The notes below the pieces were generated by a model. That model was not told the DNA's origin, ran no database searches, and worked only from the letters and a program-made list of their open reading frames with translations. From Salegentibacter mishustinae (GTDB lineage Bacteria > Bacteroidota > Bacteroidia > Flavobacteriales > Flavobacteriaceae), in NCBI RefSeq assembly GCF_002900095.1, contig NZ_LLKN01000001.1, positions 62,001-126,000 on the forward strand: a stretch of 64,000 bases of DNA, written 5' to 3'. Both the position numbers and the translations under genes were made by a program. Of this stretch, positions 9,517 through 17,589 are shown in pieces; position 1 is the first letter of the stretch, and each line of letters opens with the position of its first letter.

Positions 9517-9677
9517 GGAAAAGTTTATCAGTTTGAATAGGCAGGATTATTGATTAGTTTCGTGAGAATAAGACATGAAACTACCTTGCGGCAAGCCCAA
9601 AAGGCAATAAATAGAGAATTTTTTGAATTTCGAGCCAGGCCTCGAAGCATTTAAATCTCGATTATCGAGTAAGACGA

Positions 9678-11687
9678 ATGAAGTTTAAGATAGAATCAGA
9701 CTACAAACCCACCGGAGACCAGCCTAAGGCCATAGAGCAACTGGTAAATGGGATTAATAATAACGACCAGTACCAAACATTGCTGGGAGTAACAGGATCA
9801 GGTAAAACCTTTTCTGTTGCGAATGTAATTCAGGATGTGCAGAAACCTACCCTGGTGCTTGCTCACAACAAAACACTTGCAGCCCAGCTTTATTCAGAAT
9901 TCAAGCAATTCTTTCCCAATAATGCTGTGGAGTATTTTGTGAGTTATTACGATTATTACCAGCCTGAAGCCTTTATTCCTACTTCGGGAACTTATATTGA
10001 AAAAGACCTTTCTATTAATGAAGAAATTGAAAAACTAAGGCTTAGTACCACTTCTTCCCTTTTAAGCGGAAGACGTGATGTGATTGTGGTTGCTTCAGTT
10101 TCCTGTTTGTATGGTATTGGTAACCCTGTGGAGTTTCGAAAAAATGTGGTTTCTATCGAACAGGATATGCAAATTTCCAGAACCAAATTTTTACATCAAC
10201 TGGTACAAAGTTTATATTCCCGTACTGAAGCAGAATTCACCCATGGAAATTTCCGAATTAAAGGAGATACGGTAGATGTTTTTCCAAGCTATGCCGATAA
10301 TGCTTTCAGAATTCACTTTTTTGGAGATGAAATTGAAGAAATTGAAGCTTTTGATCCGGGAACCAATGATATTATTGAGAAATATGAAAGGCTGAATATT
10401 TATCCTGCCAATATGTTCGTAACCTCGCCCGATGTGATGCAAAATGCAATTCATCATATACAGGACGATCTTGTAAAGCAAGTAGATTACTTTAGAGATA
10501 TTGGCAAACATTTGGAAGCAAAACGATTGGACGAACGAACCAATTTTGACCTGGAAATGATTCGTGAGTTGGGCTATTGTTCAGGGATTGAAAACTATTC
10601 TCGTTACCTTGACGGAAGGCAACCCGGCACCAGACCTTTCTGCCTTTTAGATTATTTTCCAGATGATTTTCTAATGGTAGTTGATGAAAGTCACGTGACC
10701 ATTCCACAAGTGCACGCGATGTATGGCGGGGATAGATCCAGGAAAGAAACCCTGGTAGAATATGGATTTAGGCTTCCGGCTGCAATGGATAACCGACCGC
10801 TGAAATTCGAAGAATTTGAGGCCTTACAAAACCAGGTGATTTATGTAAGTGCTACGCCGGCAGATTACGAATTACAGAAATCTGAAGGAGTATATGTAGA
10901 ACAGGTAATTAGACCAACCGGACTTCTGGATCCGGTAATTGAAGTACGACCAAGCTTAAATCAAATAGACGACCTTATTGAAGAAATTCATACAAGAATC
11001 GAGAAAGACCAGAGAACGTTAGTCACCACGCTTACCAAAAGAATGGCCGAAGAATTAGCAAAATACCTAACGCGTATTGATATTAGATGTCGTTATATTC
11101 ATTCTGATGTAGACACCCTGGAACGTGTAGAAATTATGCAGGATTTACGCCGCGGTTTGTTTGATGTACTTATTGGGGTAAACTTACTAAGAGAAGGACT
11201 TGACCTTCCTGAAGTTTCGCTTGTTGCCGTAATTGATGCTGATAAAGAAGGATTTTTAAGAAGTAACCGTTCCCTCACTCAGACTATTGGCCGGGCAGCC
11301 CGTCACGTAGAAGGAAAGGCGATTTTATATGCCGATAAGGTTACCGATAGTATGCAAAAAACCATTGATCAAACCGAATATCGAAGAACCAAGCAGATAA
11401 ATTACAATAACGAGAATAACATTAATCCTACTCCACTCGTTAAAAAACTTGAAAACAGTACGTTAATTAAGGAAAAATTGGATGTTTATGATGCCGAAAA
11501 ACCACTAACTACCAAAGCTGCTGAAGAAGAAGTTGCTTATATGAGTAAACCCGATCTGGAAAAAAGAATTCGGGAGAAAAGAAAAGCAATGGAGAAAGCG
11601 GCGAAAGATCTCGATTTTATGGCTGCAGCTAAACACCGTGATGAAATAAAAATGCTTCAGAATAAAGTTAAAGAAGCACAAGCCTAG
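9678..11687 (+). CDS. uvrB: Excinuclease ABC subunit B
   Basis: Damage-recognition helicase of nucleotide excision repair, 669 residues, the normal length. Walker A is GVTGSGKT near residue 36-43. The beta-hairpin region is EYFVSYYDYYQPEAFIPTSG, the DEAD-like motif is VDESHVT, and motif VI is QTIGRAARHVEGKAILYAD. The C-terminal UVR motif (LEKRIREKRKAMEKAAKDLDFMAAAKHRDEI), which contacts UvrC, is intact. The ATG at 9678 begins MKFKIESDYKPTGDQP, the expected N-terminus. No other uvr gene is in the window. The 160 bases upstream hold a fragment ending TCGATTATCGAG that recurs at 33120. Confidence 0.97.
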   Translation: MKFKIESDYKPTGDQPKAIEQLVNGINNNDQYQTLLGVTGSGKTFSVANVIQDVQKPTLVLAHNKTLAAQLYSEFKQFFPNNAVEYFVSYYDYYQPEAFIPTSGTYIEKDLSINEEIEKLRLSTTSSLLSGRRDVIVVASVSCLYGIGNPVEFRKNVVSIEQDMQISRTKFLHQLVQSLYSRTEAEFTHGNFRIKGDTVDVFPSYADNAFRIHFFGDEIEEIEAFDPGTNDIIEKYERLNIYPANMFVTSPDVMQNAIHHIQDDLVKQVDYFRDIGKHLEAKRLDERTNFDLEMIRELGYCSGIENYSRYLDGRQPGTRPFCLLDYFPDDFLMVVDESHVTIPQVHAMYGGDRSRKETLVEYGFRLPAAMDNRPLKFEEFEALQNQVIYVSATPADYELQKSEGVYVEQVIRPTGLLDPVIEVRPSLNQIDDLIEEIHTRIEKDQRTLVTTLTKRMAEELAKYLTRIDIRCRYIHSDVDTLERVEIMQDLRRGLFDVLIGVNLLREGLDLPEVSLVAVIDADKEGFLRSNRSLTQTIGRAARHVEGKAILYADKVTDSMQKTIDQTEYRRTKQINYNNENNINPTPLVKKLENSTLIKEKLDVYDAEKPLTTKAAEEEVAYMSKPDLEKRIREKRKAMEKAAKDLDFMAAAKHRDEIKMLQNKVKEAQA

Positions 11688-11804
11688 GGAAATCCCTTAT
11701 TATTGGAAGGTTTCAGCAAAAAAGATTTTCAAAAAGTATATTTAAAAATCCAAAACACGCCTAACTAAAAAACGCTTATTCCTTAACCGGTATTTTTTAG
11801 TAGG

Positions 11805-13013
11805 ATGAAAAAGATTGTACTTTATTACTTTTTGCTTTTTGCAATCCCAGTAATTTCTCAAGTTGGTATAGGCACCACCGAACCTGGAGCTCAATTAGAT
11901 ATTGTGGCTACAGATAACAATAATCCATCCAAAATAGACGGGATTCTTATTCCCAGGATAAAGAAATTCCCTTCACAGGATCCCGGCATTGAACAACACG
12001 GAATGCTTATTTTTTTGAGTGAGGCTTTTAATAATTTCCCGGCAGGTTTTTATTATTGGCATCAACAAGAAGGAGAATGGAAGTCTATAGTTTCAGATGC
12101 TAAAGCAGCTAATTTCTATGAGCCAAATACCACAGAGAGTCCCGGAAATATAAATGATAATTTATTCAGAAAAGGAAATATTAGTATTGGTACTGAAAAT
12201 ATTGAGAGTAAACTTCAAATTGCGATAAATCCCGGTGATCCTGGCGATATTAAAAAAGGATTACAAATAGATAATAATAATCCTGAAAAAACCAGAAATA
12301 CCTACGGTATAGAAATAACAAATCGCAGTAAAACTGATGCCATAAAATATGGCCTCAAATTAAATGTTTCTACAGATGGAGAGGCTGAGCGTTATGGTAT
12401 TTATAATGTTACCAGTAAGGCAACGGGCAGTAGAGATATGTATGGAATATACAATAAAGTAGGACGAACAGAAGGTGCAAGCAGTGATAATTACGGTATA
12501 TTTACCGAAATAGGATCATCTACGGGCAGAGGTAATATCTATGGAATTTACGCCCGGGCCGAAGGAAACTCCAGCTCAAGGGTTTTTGCCGGATATTTCG
12601 CTGGGTCTGTAGGAATAGGAAAAACACCGGCAGTAGAATATACTTTACCTGATTCCAGGGGAGAAGAAAACCAGATTTTAGTTTCAGATAATTCAGGAAA
12701 AGTTAATTGGAAACACAATCATACCCGAAATTATATAAGCACAGGAAGCCAAAGTGGGACTTACATTATTGGAGATGAAGTTTATTTCTTAAGGATTAAC
12801 CCAACTATTTCATCAATTACAATTCCAGACGCATCTGCTAATAAAGGGCGGGAAATCGTTTTAATAAGTAAAGGAAGTAGTACCACGGCGCTTAATTTTG
12901 TAAACGGGGATACGCTAGACGATATCCAGGATAATAGTATTAACAGTATTAGCAATGGGGAAGTATTCACTATTCTAAGTATAGGAACCCGTTGGCTACT
13001 CCTTAGAAAATAA
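11805..13013 (+). CDS. Secreted protein of unknown function with VGIGTT N-terminal signature
   Basis: Exported protein of 402 residues with signal peptide MKKIVLYYFLLFAIPVISQ. The mature end starts VGIGTTEPGAQLDI, a signature of many flavobacterial surface proteins. The middle (about 170-280) contains degenerate repeats of the form YGIYN or YGIF followed by a short turn (ERYGIYNVTSKATG, DMYGIYNKVGRTEG, DNYGIFTEIGSS, NIYGIYARAEGN), likely stacking as a beta-solenoid or fibre. The C-terminal 100 residues (TYIIGDEVYFLRINPTISSITIPDAS) form another beta domain. There is no recognisable T9SS sorting domain. The role is not known; an adhesin-like or fibre function is only an inference. Confidence 0.75.
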   Translation: MKKIVLYYFLLFAIPVISQVGIGTTEPGAQLDIVATDNNNPSKIDGILIPRIKKFPSQDPGIEQHGMLIFLSEAFNNFPAGFYYWHQQEGEWKSIVSDAKAANFYEPNTTESPGNINDNLFRKGNISIGTENIESKLQIAINPGDPGDIKKGLQIDNNNPEKTRNTYGIEITNRSKTDAIKYGLKLNVSTDGEAERYGIYNVTSKATGSRDMYGIYNKVGRTEGASSDNYGIFTEIGSSTGRGNIYGIYARAEGNSSSRVFAGYFAGSVGIGKTPAVEYTLPDSRGEENQILVSDNSGKVNWKHNHTRNYISTGSQSGTYIIGDEVYFLRINPTISSITIPDASANKGREIVLISKGSSTTALNFVNGDTLDDIQDNSINSISNGEVFTILSIGTRWLLLRK

Positions 13014-13038
13014 AAAAGCACCGCTTTCGCAGTGCTTT
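13012..13038 (-). terminator. Terminator of the subtilase gene, possibly bidirectional
   Basis: Stem AAAGCAC (13015-13021) pairs with GTGCTTT (13032-13038). Read on the minus strand it ends in six T residues, so it best serves the subtilase gene that ends at 13064. The convergent gene ending at 13013 may use it too. Confidence 0.7.
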
Positions 13039-13063
13039 CCTAATCTATTAAGTTTATTAGTTT

Positions 13064-14317
13064 TTAGTGAACAATAATTGGATCAGCTGTTCCATCTGGA
13101 TCTCCATTAACGGTGCCATCGGTAGAAGCAGGTCCTAATAGTAAAACTCCGGCTGCGTGAGGTGAAGCCATAGAAGTACCACTAATTGAATTGTAACCAC
13201 CGTCTTTCCAGGTAGAATTTACAGCAACTCCTGGAGCAGCGTAATCTACCGGAGGATTTCCGTAGTTAGAAAAAGAAGCCCAGTTATCGTTAGAATCCAT
13301 TGCAGAAATGGTAACGATATTTGCGCCATTAACACGAGCAGGAGAACTGGTATTAGCATCAGAACTTTCATTTCCTGCAGCAAGGGCAAATATAATTCCG
13401 TTTTCAGCAGCAGAAAGAATTGCATTATCTAAGGCATCAGAAGTTGGACCTCCAAGACTCATATTAGCAACATCTCCAGCGCTTCCATAAGCAGCAACAT
13501 GGTCTACACCGGCAATTACACCAGAATAAGATCCGCTACCACGGCTATCTAGAACTTTTATTGGTATTACTGTAGCACCTGGAGCCACACCTATAACACC
13601 AATATTATTATTTAATGCAGCAATAGTTCCTGCCACGTGAGTTCCGTGTCCATTACCATCATCGGTAGACTTACCATCTCTTCCCGAAGTAAAAGCATTG
13701 AATCCTCTTGAAGCATCAACATTTAGATCTGGGTGGTCTGTATCAATTCCTGAATCAATTACCCAGGCTACATTAGAACCGGTATAAGAAGCAACACCGT
13801 TTACACGAGCAATTCCGTAAGGAGTTTCCTGGCCAGAATCTCCTCCGCTACCATCATCTCCATCGCCTGGATCACCATCACACGGCCCACCATTTGGAGT
13901 TCCACAAGGTGGAGCAAATTGCACTATTCTATCTTCTTCAATAAAAGCAATTTCTTTTTTCTTGCGTAGTGATTCTACCTGGTCAAGGTTTAATTTAAGC
14001 GCAACCCCGTTTATAGTTTTACTATAAACCGCAAGAAGTTCGGTATCAGGAATATTCGCTTCAGATAATACTTTTTTGGTAGTATTAGCTACAGCTTCCT
14101 GAGCCTTGGTATAACTTTCTGGATACTTTGAAGTAGCGTCTCCGGTTACTTTTTTATTGAAAACAACAATGTATTGGCCTTCAATAATATTTGACGAAGA
14201 GGGCGCAACCAATTCTTCATCAATTTGTTGATCTCTTTGTTCATCTTGCGAACATGAGAACAAGAAAGTGGCAACTAATGCAGTTACCGCGAGTGGTTTG
14301 AATTTGTTTAAAATCAT
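13064..14317 (-). CDS. S8 family serine peptidase (subtilase), lipoprotein
   Basis: Secreted protease of 417 residues. The signal peptide ends in a lipobox-like LFSCS (Cys22), so it is probably a lipoprotein. Residues 46-134 form an inhibitor I9 propeptide (EGQYIVVFNKKV to IAFIEEDRIVQF). A Gly/Asp-rich linker with two cysteines follows. The catalytic domain has the full triad, D188 (VIDSGID), H224 (GHGTHVAG) and S382 (GTSMASPHAAGV), plus the oxyanion N316 (AAGN). The protein stops soon after the catalytic domain and lacks a T9SS sorting domain, unlike many flavobacterial subtilases. The gene is single, with terminators on both sides. Confidence 0.95.
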   Translation of the reverse strand: MILNKFKPLAVTALVATFLFSCSQDEQRDQQIDEELVAPSSSNIIEGQYIVVFNKKVTGDATSKYPESYTKAQEAVANTTKKVLSEANIPDTELLAVYSKTINGVALKLNLDQVESLRKKKEIAFIEEDRIVQFAPPCGTPNGGPCDGDPGDGDDGSGGDSGQETPYGIARVNGVASYTGSNVAWVIDSGIDTDHPDLNVDASRGFNAFTSGRDGKSTDDGNGHGTHVAGTIAALNNNIGVIGVAPGATVIPIKVLDSRGSGSYSGVIAGVDHVAAYGSAGDVANMSLGGPTSDALDNAILSAAENGIIFALAAGNESSDANTSSPARVNGANIVTISAMDSNDNWASFSNYGNPPVDYAAPGVAVNSTWKDGGYNSISGTSMASPHAAGVLLLGPASTDGTVNGDPDGTADPIIVH

Positions 14318-14455
14318 AAATTTAAATGTTTGGTTAAAAAAAGGTTAATAGATCGACCAAATCTATCATTTTATCGACAAAAAACAAACTTTTGAATATA
14401 ACAATTCATAATTTAACAAACATATGATTTCCATAATTTCTAAAATTGATACATA

Positions 14456-14494
14456 AAAAAAGCGCTATTTGGCATTCCAAATAGCGCTTTTTCA
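14456..14494 (-). terminator. Strong terminator after the rhodanese gene
   Basis: Perfect stem AGCGCTATTTGG (14461-14472) with CCAAATAGCGCT (14477-14488) and a four-base loop, flanked by A on one side and T on the other. It lies 22 bases beyond the rhodanese stop on the minus strand. Confidence 0.85.
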
Positions 14495-14515
14495 AATTTT
14501 AAAATCTATAAATTT

Positions 14516-14830
14516 TTAATCTTCAGCCTTTTCGCCTTCCCATTCCATAAATCCACCTGCAAGATTATAAGTATTCGCAAAACCCATTTGGTCTAAAATA
14601 GTACAGGCCTGTGCACTTCGTTTTCCTGAACGGCAATAGATATAATAATTTTTATCCTTATCCAGCTTTTCAACTTCATTTATAAACTCCTGACCTTTAT
14701 AAAAATCAAGGTTCTTGGCACTTGGAATATAGCCATCTTCTACTTCATCCTGAGTTCTTACATCCAAAATTACGGCTTGATCATCTTTTTCCAACTTTGC
14801 TTTCCATTCTTCCTGACTAAGTTCTTTCAT
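14516..14830 (-). CDS. Rhodanese-like domain protein
   Basis: Single-domain cytosolic rhodanese of 104 residues. It has VILDVRTQDEVEDGYIPSA (the CDC25 motif) and the active-site loop CRSGKR with Cys66. Such proteins carry a persulfide sulfur on that cysteine for transfer to thiols or sulfur acceptors. It has no signal peptide, so it acts in the cytoplasm. It is transcribed away from the MarR gene, with about 195 bases between start codons. A strong terminator follows it, so it is a single-gene unit. Confidence 0.92.
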   Translation of the reverse strand: MKELSQEEWKAKLEKDDQAVILDVRTQDEVEDGYIPSAKNLDFYKGQEFINEVEKLDKDKNYYIYCRSGKRSAQACTILDQMGFANTYNLAGGFMEWEGEKAED

Positions 14831-14993
14831 AAACTCCTATTTTTTCAATTCTCCCCGCTAGGGAATTCGTTATTATTTTCCATTTTATTTTACGTAAAGA
14901 TATTGAAAGTTTTAAAAAATACCGACTTCAGGCCACTGGATTACACAGCGAAAATTTTAACATTTCATTTTAATTTAAATAATAAAACTGCTT

Positions 14994-15012
14994 TATATTT
15001 GTATGTACAAAT
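14994..15012 (+). promoter_or_regulatory. MarR-gene promoter with overlapping palindromic operator
   Basis: TATATTTG at 14994-15001 is a perfect TAnnTTTG -7 element. The palindrome ATTTGT-ATGT-ACAAAT (14997-15012) overlaps its last bases. MarR-family proteins usually bind palindromes that overlap the promoter of their own operon, so this is the likely autoregulatory site. It also supports the start codon at 15026 rather than an upstream one. Confidence 0.55.
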
Positions 15013-15025
15013 GTTGTTGGAACAA

Positions 15026-15475
15026 ATGAAACTTGAAGATCAATTAAAGACCAGTAATTTACCATTAGCACGAAAGTTAAGTCTTGGGATATTGGTAACC
15101 GCAAATTATATAGACGATAAGGTTGCCGAAGCACTAAAACCCTTCGATATTTCCATTCCTCAATTTAATGTGCTACGCATTTTACGCGGACAAAAAGGAA
15201 AACCGGCTAACCTAAGCACTATTCAAGAGCGGATGGTAAGTAAAATGAGTAACACTACCCGATTGGTAGATAAGTTGATCACAAAAGGTTTAGCCGAACG
15301 GGTTATTTGCGAAGCTAATCGCCGCAAGGTAGAAATTAGTATAACTAAAGAAGGGCTTCAACTTTTAAAAGAAATAGACCCCGTGGTAGATGCGGTTGAA
15401 GCAAATATGACCGAGAATTTAACTGAAGAAAACATAGAGTACATCACAAATTGCTTAAATGAAATAAGAAAATAA
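15026..15475 (+). CDS. MarR-family transcriptional regulator
   Basis: Protein of 149 residues from the chosen ATG at 15026 (MKLEDQLKTSNLPLARKL). The frame is open further upstream, but a -7 promoter element and palindrome at 14994-15012 show that the extra codons are not coding. The winged-helix region includes LRILRGQKGKPANLSTIQERM, then MSNTTRLVDKLITKGLAERVI and the wing EANRRKVEISITKEG, all typical of MarR/YcdR types. It lies two bases before a nitroreductase gene, with which it must share a transcript, so it probably represses that operon until a quinone, aromatic or oxidative signal is bound. Confidence 0.92.
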   Translation: MKLEDQLKTSNLPLARKLSLGILVTANYIDDKVAEALKPFDISIPQFNVLRILRGQKGKPANLSTIQERMVSKMSNTTRLVDKLITKGLAERVICEANRRKVEISITKEGLQLLKEIDPVVDAVEANMTENLTEENIEYITNCLNEIRK

Positions 15476-15477
15476 CT

Positions 15478-16110
15478 ATGGAAAATTATAATGAAAAACT
15501 AAACTGGAGATATGCCACCAAGAAGTTTAATCCAGAAAAATCCTTAAGTCAGGAAGATGTCAATTATTTACAAAAAAGCATCCAGCTTTCGGCTTCATCT
15601 TACGGCCTACAGCCTTACGAAGTTTTTGTTGTAACAGATAAAGAGACGAAAGAAAAACTAAAAGAAGCTGCCTGGGGCCAGTCGCAACTTACCGATGCCT
15701 CCCACGTATTTATTTTTGCAGGACTTAAAAAACTAAACGAAGATTACATAGATTCCTATTTAGAGAACATTAGTAAAATTAGAGAAGTTCAGGTTCAGGA
15801 TTTAAGCGGATTAAAAGATATGCTTACTTCAAACATTTTAGGAAAACCTGAAGATCAACAAAAAATCTGGGCACAGAAGCAAACCTATATCGCATTAGGA
15901 AATTTACTTTCAGCAGCAGCCCATTTAAAGGTTGATACCTGCCCTATGGAAGGTTTTGATGCTGAAAAATTTGATGAGATACTGGGAATTTCAGGAACAA
16001 ATTTAACTACCGCAGTTATTGCCACGGCTGGTTATAGAAGTGACGAAGACCAATTACAGCACGCCAAAAAAGTAAGAAAACAAGAAGAAGAATTATTCCA
16101 TTTAATATAA
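15478..16110 (+). CDS. NAD(P)H-dependent nitroreductase-family oxidoreductase
   Basis: Flavoprotein of 210 residues of the NfsB/nitroreductase fold. The FMN-contacting segment WRYATKKFNPEK is at the N-terminus, followed by LSASSYGLQPYEVFVV, and later WAQKQTYIALGNLLSAAAHLKVDTCPMEGFD. The C-terminus contains the FMN phosphate region near GYRSDEDQ. It reduces nitroaromatics or quinones with NAD(P)H. The gene starts two bases after the MarR regulator gene, and two YceI genes follow 34 and 661 bases later. This MarR-nitroreductase-YceI grouping points to a redox or quinone-stress operon. Confidence 0.9.
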   Translation: MENYNEKLNWRYATKKFNPEKSLSQEDVNYLQKSIQLSASSYGLQPYEVFVVTDKETKEKLKEAAWGQSQLTDASHVFIFAGLKKLNEDYIDSYLENISKIREVQVQDLSGLKDMLTSNILGKPEDQQKIWAQKQTYIALGNLLSAAAHLKVDTCPMEGFDAEKFDEILGISGTNLTTAVIATAGYRSDEDQLQHAKKVRKQEEELFHLI

Positions 16111-16144
16111 ATCAAAACTAAATTAATTAAAATCAAAAATTGTT

Positions 16145-16723
16145 ATGAAAAAGAATCTATTTAAAGGTGCCCTTGCATCTACAGTTATCGTATCCCTTTT
16201 ATCTTTTACCAATGTAAACGCACAGGAAAGTAAAGTTGAAGTAAAAGACAGCAACATAGAATGGGAAGGCGAAAAAGTAACCGGTTCTCATGAGGGAACT
16301 ATAGACTTGAAAGACGGTTATTTCATTATGGAAAATGACGAGCTTAAAGGTGGTGAGTTTGTAATGGATATGACTTCTATTACGGTAACAGATCTTGAAG
16401 GTGAAGACAAAGGAAAGTTAGAAGGTCACTTAAAGTCTGATGACTTTTTTGGAGTGAATAATCACCCTACCGCTAAATTGGTAATTACCAGCGTAGCGAA
16501 GAAAAGTAACGGAACTTACGGTGTAGTTGCCGATCTTACCATTAAAGAAAAAACTAACTCCATTACTTTCGATTTAGATATGGACAATAATTCGGCTTCT
16601 ACCGAATTAACCATAGACAGGTCTAAATACGATGTTCGTTATGGCTCAGGAAGTTTCTTTGATAACCTTGGAGACAAAACTATCTACGATAACTTTGAGC
16701 TGGACGTAGAATTAAAATTCTAA
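16145..16723 (+). CDS. YceI family protein, exported form
   Basis: Lipocalin-like beta-barrel of 192 residues with a signal peptide (MKKNLFKGALASTVIVSLLSFTNVNA-Q). YceI proteins bind polyisoprenoid-type lipids in the periplasm. Typical motifs are EGTIDLKDGYF, GGEFVMDMTSITVTDLEG, EGHLKSDDFFGVNNHPTAKLVI and the C-terminal YDNFELDVELKF. It is followed 48 bases later by a close paralogue without a signal peptide, so the pair arose by tandem duplication. It probably shares the transcript of the nitroreductase gene. Confidence 0.93.
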   Translation: MKKNLFKGALASTVIVSLLSFTNVNAQESKVEVKDSNIEWEGEKVTGSHEGTIDLKDGYFIMENDELKGGEFVMDMTSITVTDLEGEDKGKLEGHLKSDDFFGVNNHPTAKLVITSVAKKSNGTYGVVADLTIKEKTNSITFDLDMDNNSASTELTIDRSKYDVRYGSGSFFDNLGDKTIYDNFELDVELKF

Positions 16724-16771
16724 ACTGTACCGGGAAGAAAATTGCTATTGAAAAAGAAAAATTGAATTATT

Positions 16772-17272
16772 ATGGAAAAACAAGTAAATACCCAGGCCAG
16801 TAATATCGCCTGGAAAGGTAAAAAAGTTTTAGGATCACACTCAGGAACCATCGATTTAAAAGATGGGAAATTCAAGTTCGAAAACGATGAAATCGTAGGT
16901 GGCGAATTTGTAATGGATATGACCACTATTACGGTAACCGATCTTAAAGGTGACGATAAAGCAGGATTGGAAGGTCACTTAAATTCAGACGATTTCTTTG
17001 GCGTAGATAATCACCCAACATCAAAACTGGTAATAACCAGCGTAGCCAAAAAAGATGATGGTACTTATGGTGTGGTTGGCGATCTTACTATTAAAGAAAA
17101 CACTCACCCGGTAACTTTCGATTTAGATTATAACAACAATACTGCTACTACCAAATTAACAATAGATCGTTCTAAATATAACGTGAAATACAATTCCGGT
17201 AGCTTTTTTAGCGGACTTGGAGATCAAACGATTTACGATAATTTCGATTTAAATATTGAGTTGAAATTCTAA
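16772..17272 (+). CDS. YceI family protein, cytosolic form
   Basis: Protein of 166 residues that matches its upstream neighbour over almost its whole length (GTIDLKDGKF, GGEFVMDMTTITVTDLKG, LNSDDFFGVDNHPTSKLVI, IYDNFDLNIELKF). It starts directly at MEKQVNTQASNIAWKGKK, with no signal peptide, so it should stay in the cytoplasm. No upstream in-frame Met would add a leader. Cytosolic YceI proteins are known in other bacteria. The pair may handle one lipophilic compound, such as a quinone, on both sides of the membrane; this is inference. Confidence 0.92.
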   Translation: MEKQVNTQASNIAWKGKKVLGSHSGTIDLKDGKFKFENDEIVGGEFVMDMTTITVTDLKGDDKAGLEGHLNSDDFFGVDNHPTSKLVITSVAKKDDGTYGVVGDLTIKENTHPVTFDLDYNNNTATTKLTIDRSKYNVKYNSGSFFSGLGDQTIYDNFDLNIELKF

Positions 17273-17343
17273 TAATTAGATTGCACAATTCCAGCCGGAA
17301 AAGTTAAATTTACTTTTCCGGCTCTTCTTTTTATAAAATCGAC

Positions 17344-17373
17344 TTGTTTATTTAAAAGAGCTTTCTATCTTTG
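17344..17373 (+). promoter_or_regulatory. trp operon promoter
   Basis: TTG at 17344-17346, a 19-base spacer, then TATCTTTG at 17366-17373. This is an exact fit to the Bacteroidota housekeeping promoter TTG-N19-TAnnTTTG. Transcription should start near 17380, about 30 bases before the leader peptide ATG. Confidence 0.8.
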
Positions 17374-17411
17374 AAGCAATAAAAGCCAACAAATGGCATT
17401 TATTATATTTT

Positions 17412-17468
17412 ATGAAAACAATTACAACAAATACCTGGTGGTGGAAAAATTTACGTCAAACGTCGTGA
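17412..17468 (+). CDS. trpL: trp operon leader peptide (attenuation peptide)
   Basis: An 18-residue open frame MKTITTNTWWWKNLRQTS with three consecutive TGG codons (17436-17444) and stop TGA at 17466-17468. It lies between the trp promoter and a rho-independent terminator, 122 bases before trpE. A run of Trp codons just upstream of such a terminator is the hallmark of ribosome-mediated attenuation: the ribosome stalls on the Trp codons when charged tRNA-Trp is scarce. The short length explains why automatic gene callers would miss it. Confidence 0.88.
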   Translation: MKTITTNTWWWKNLRQTS

Positions 17469-17530
17469 AGTAACATCGCTATAGTATATAATCTCATACA
17501 AAAGGCTTGTCTCACGACAAGCCTTTTTTT
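17462..17530 (+). promoter_or_regulatory. trp attenuator: terminator and competing antiterminator
   Basis: The terminator hairpin is AAAAGGCTTGTC (17500-17511), loop TCAC, then GACAAGCCTTTT, followed by T residues. The sequence GTCGTGA (17462-17468), which covers the leader stop codon, is complementary to TCACGAC (17512-17518), that is, the loop plus the start of the 3' arm. A ribosome stalled at the Trp codons leaves GTCGTGA free to open the terminator. A ribosome at the stop codon masks it, so the terminator forms. Confidence 0.8.
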
Positions 17531-17553
17531 ATATAAGAAATTTGAAAATTAAC

Positions 17554-17570
17554 CTCCGCCTTCGCGGGAG
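17554..17570. repeat. Small palindromic repeat before trpE
   Basis: CTCCGC-cttc-GCGGGAG followed by CGACAG. It is a variant of the TTTCCGCCTTCGCGGAAATGAC element at 2491. It lies between the attenuator and the trpE start. Confidence 0.55.
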
Positions 17571-17589
17571 CGACAGAAATAAATAATTT

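Noticed and set aside
14777-15025. N-terminal extension of the MarR protein
   Set aside because: The extension overlaps the rhodanese gene and the promoter/operator at 14994-15012; the remaining 149 residues already form a complete MarR protein.
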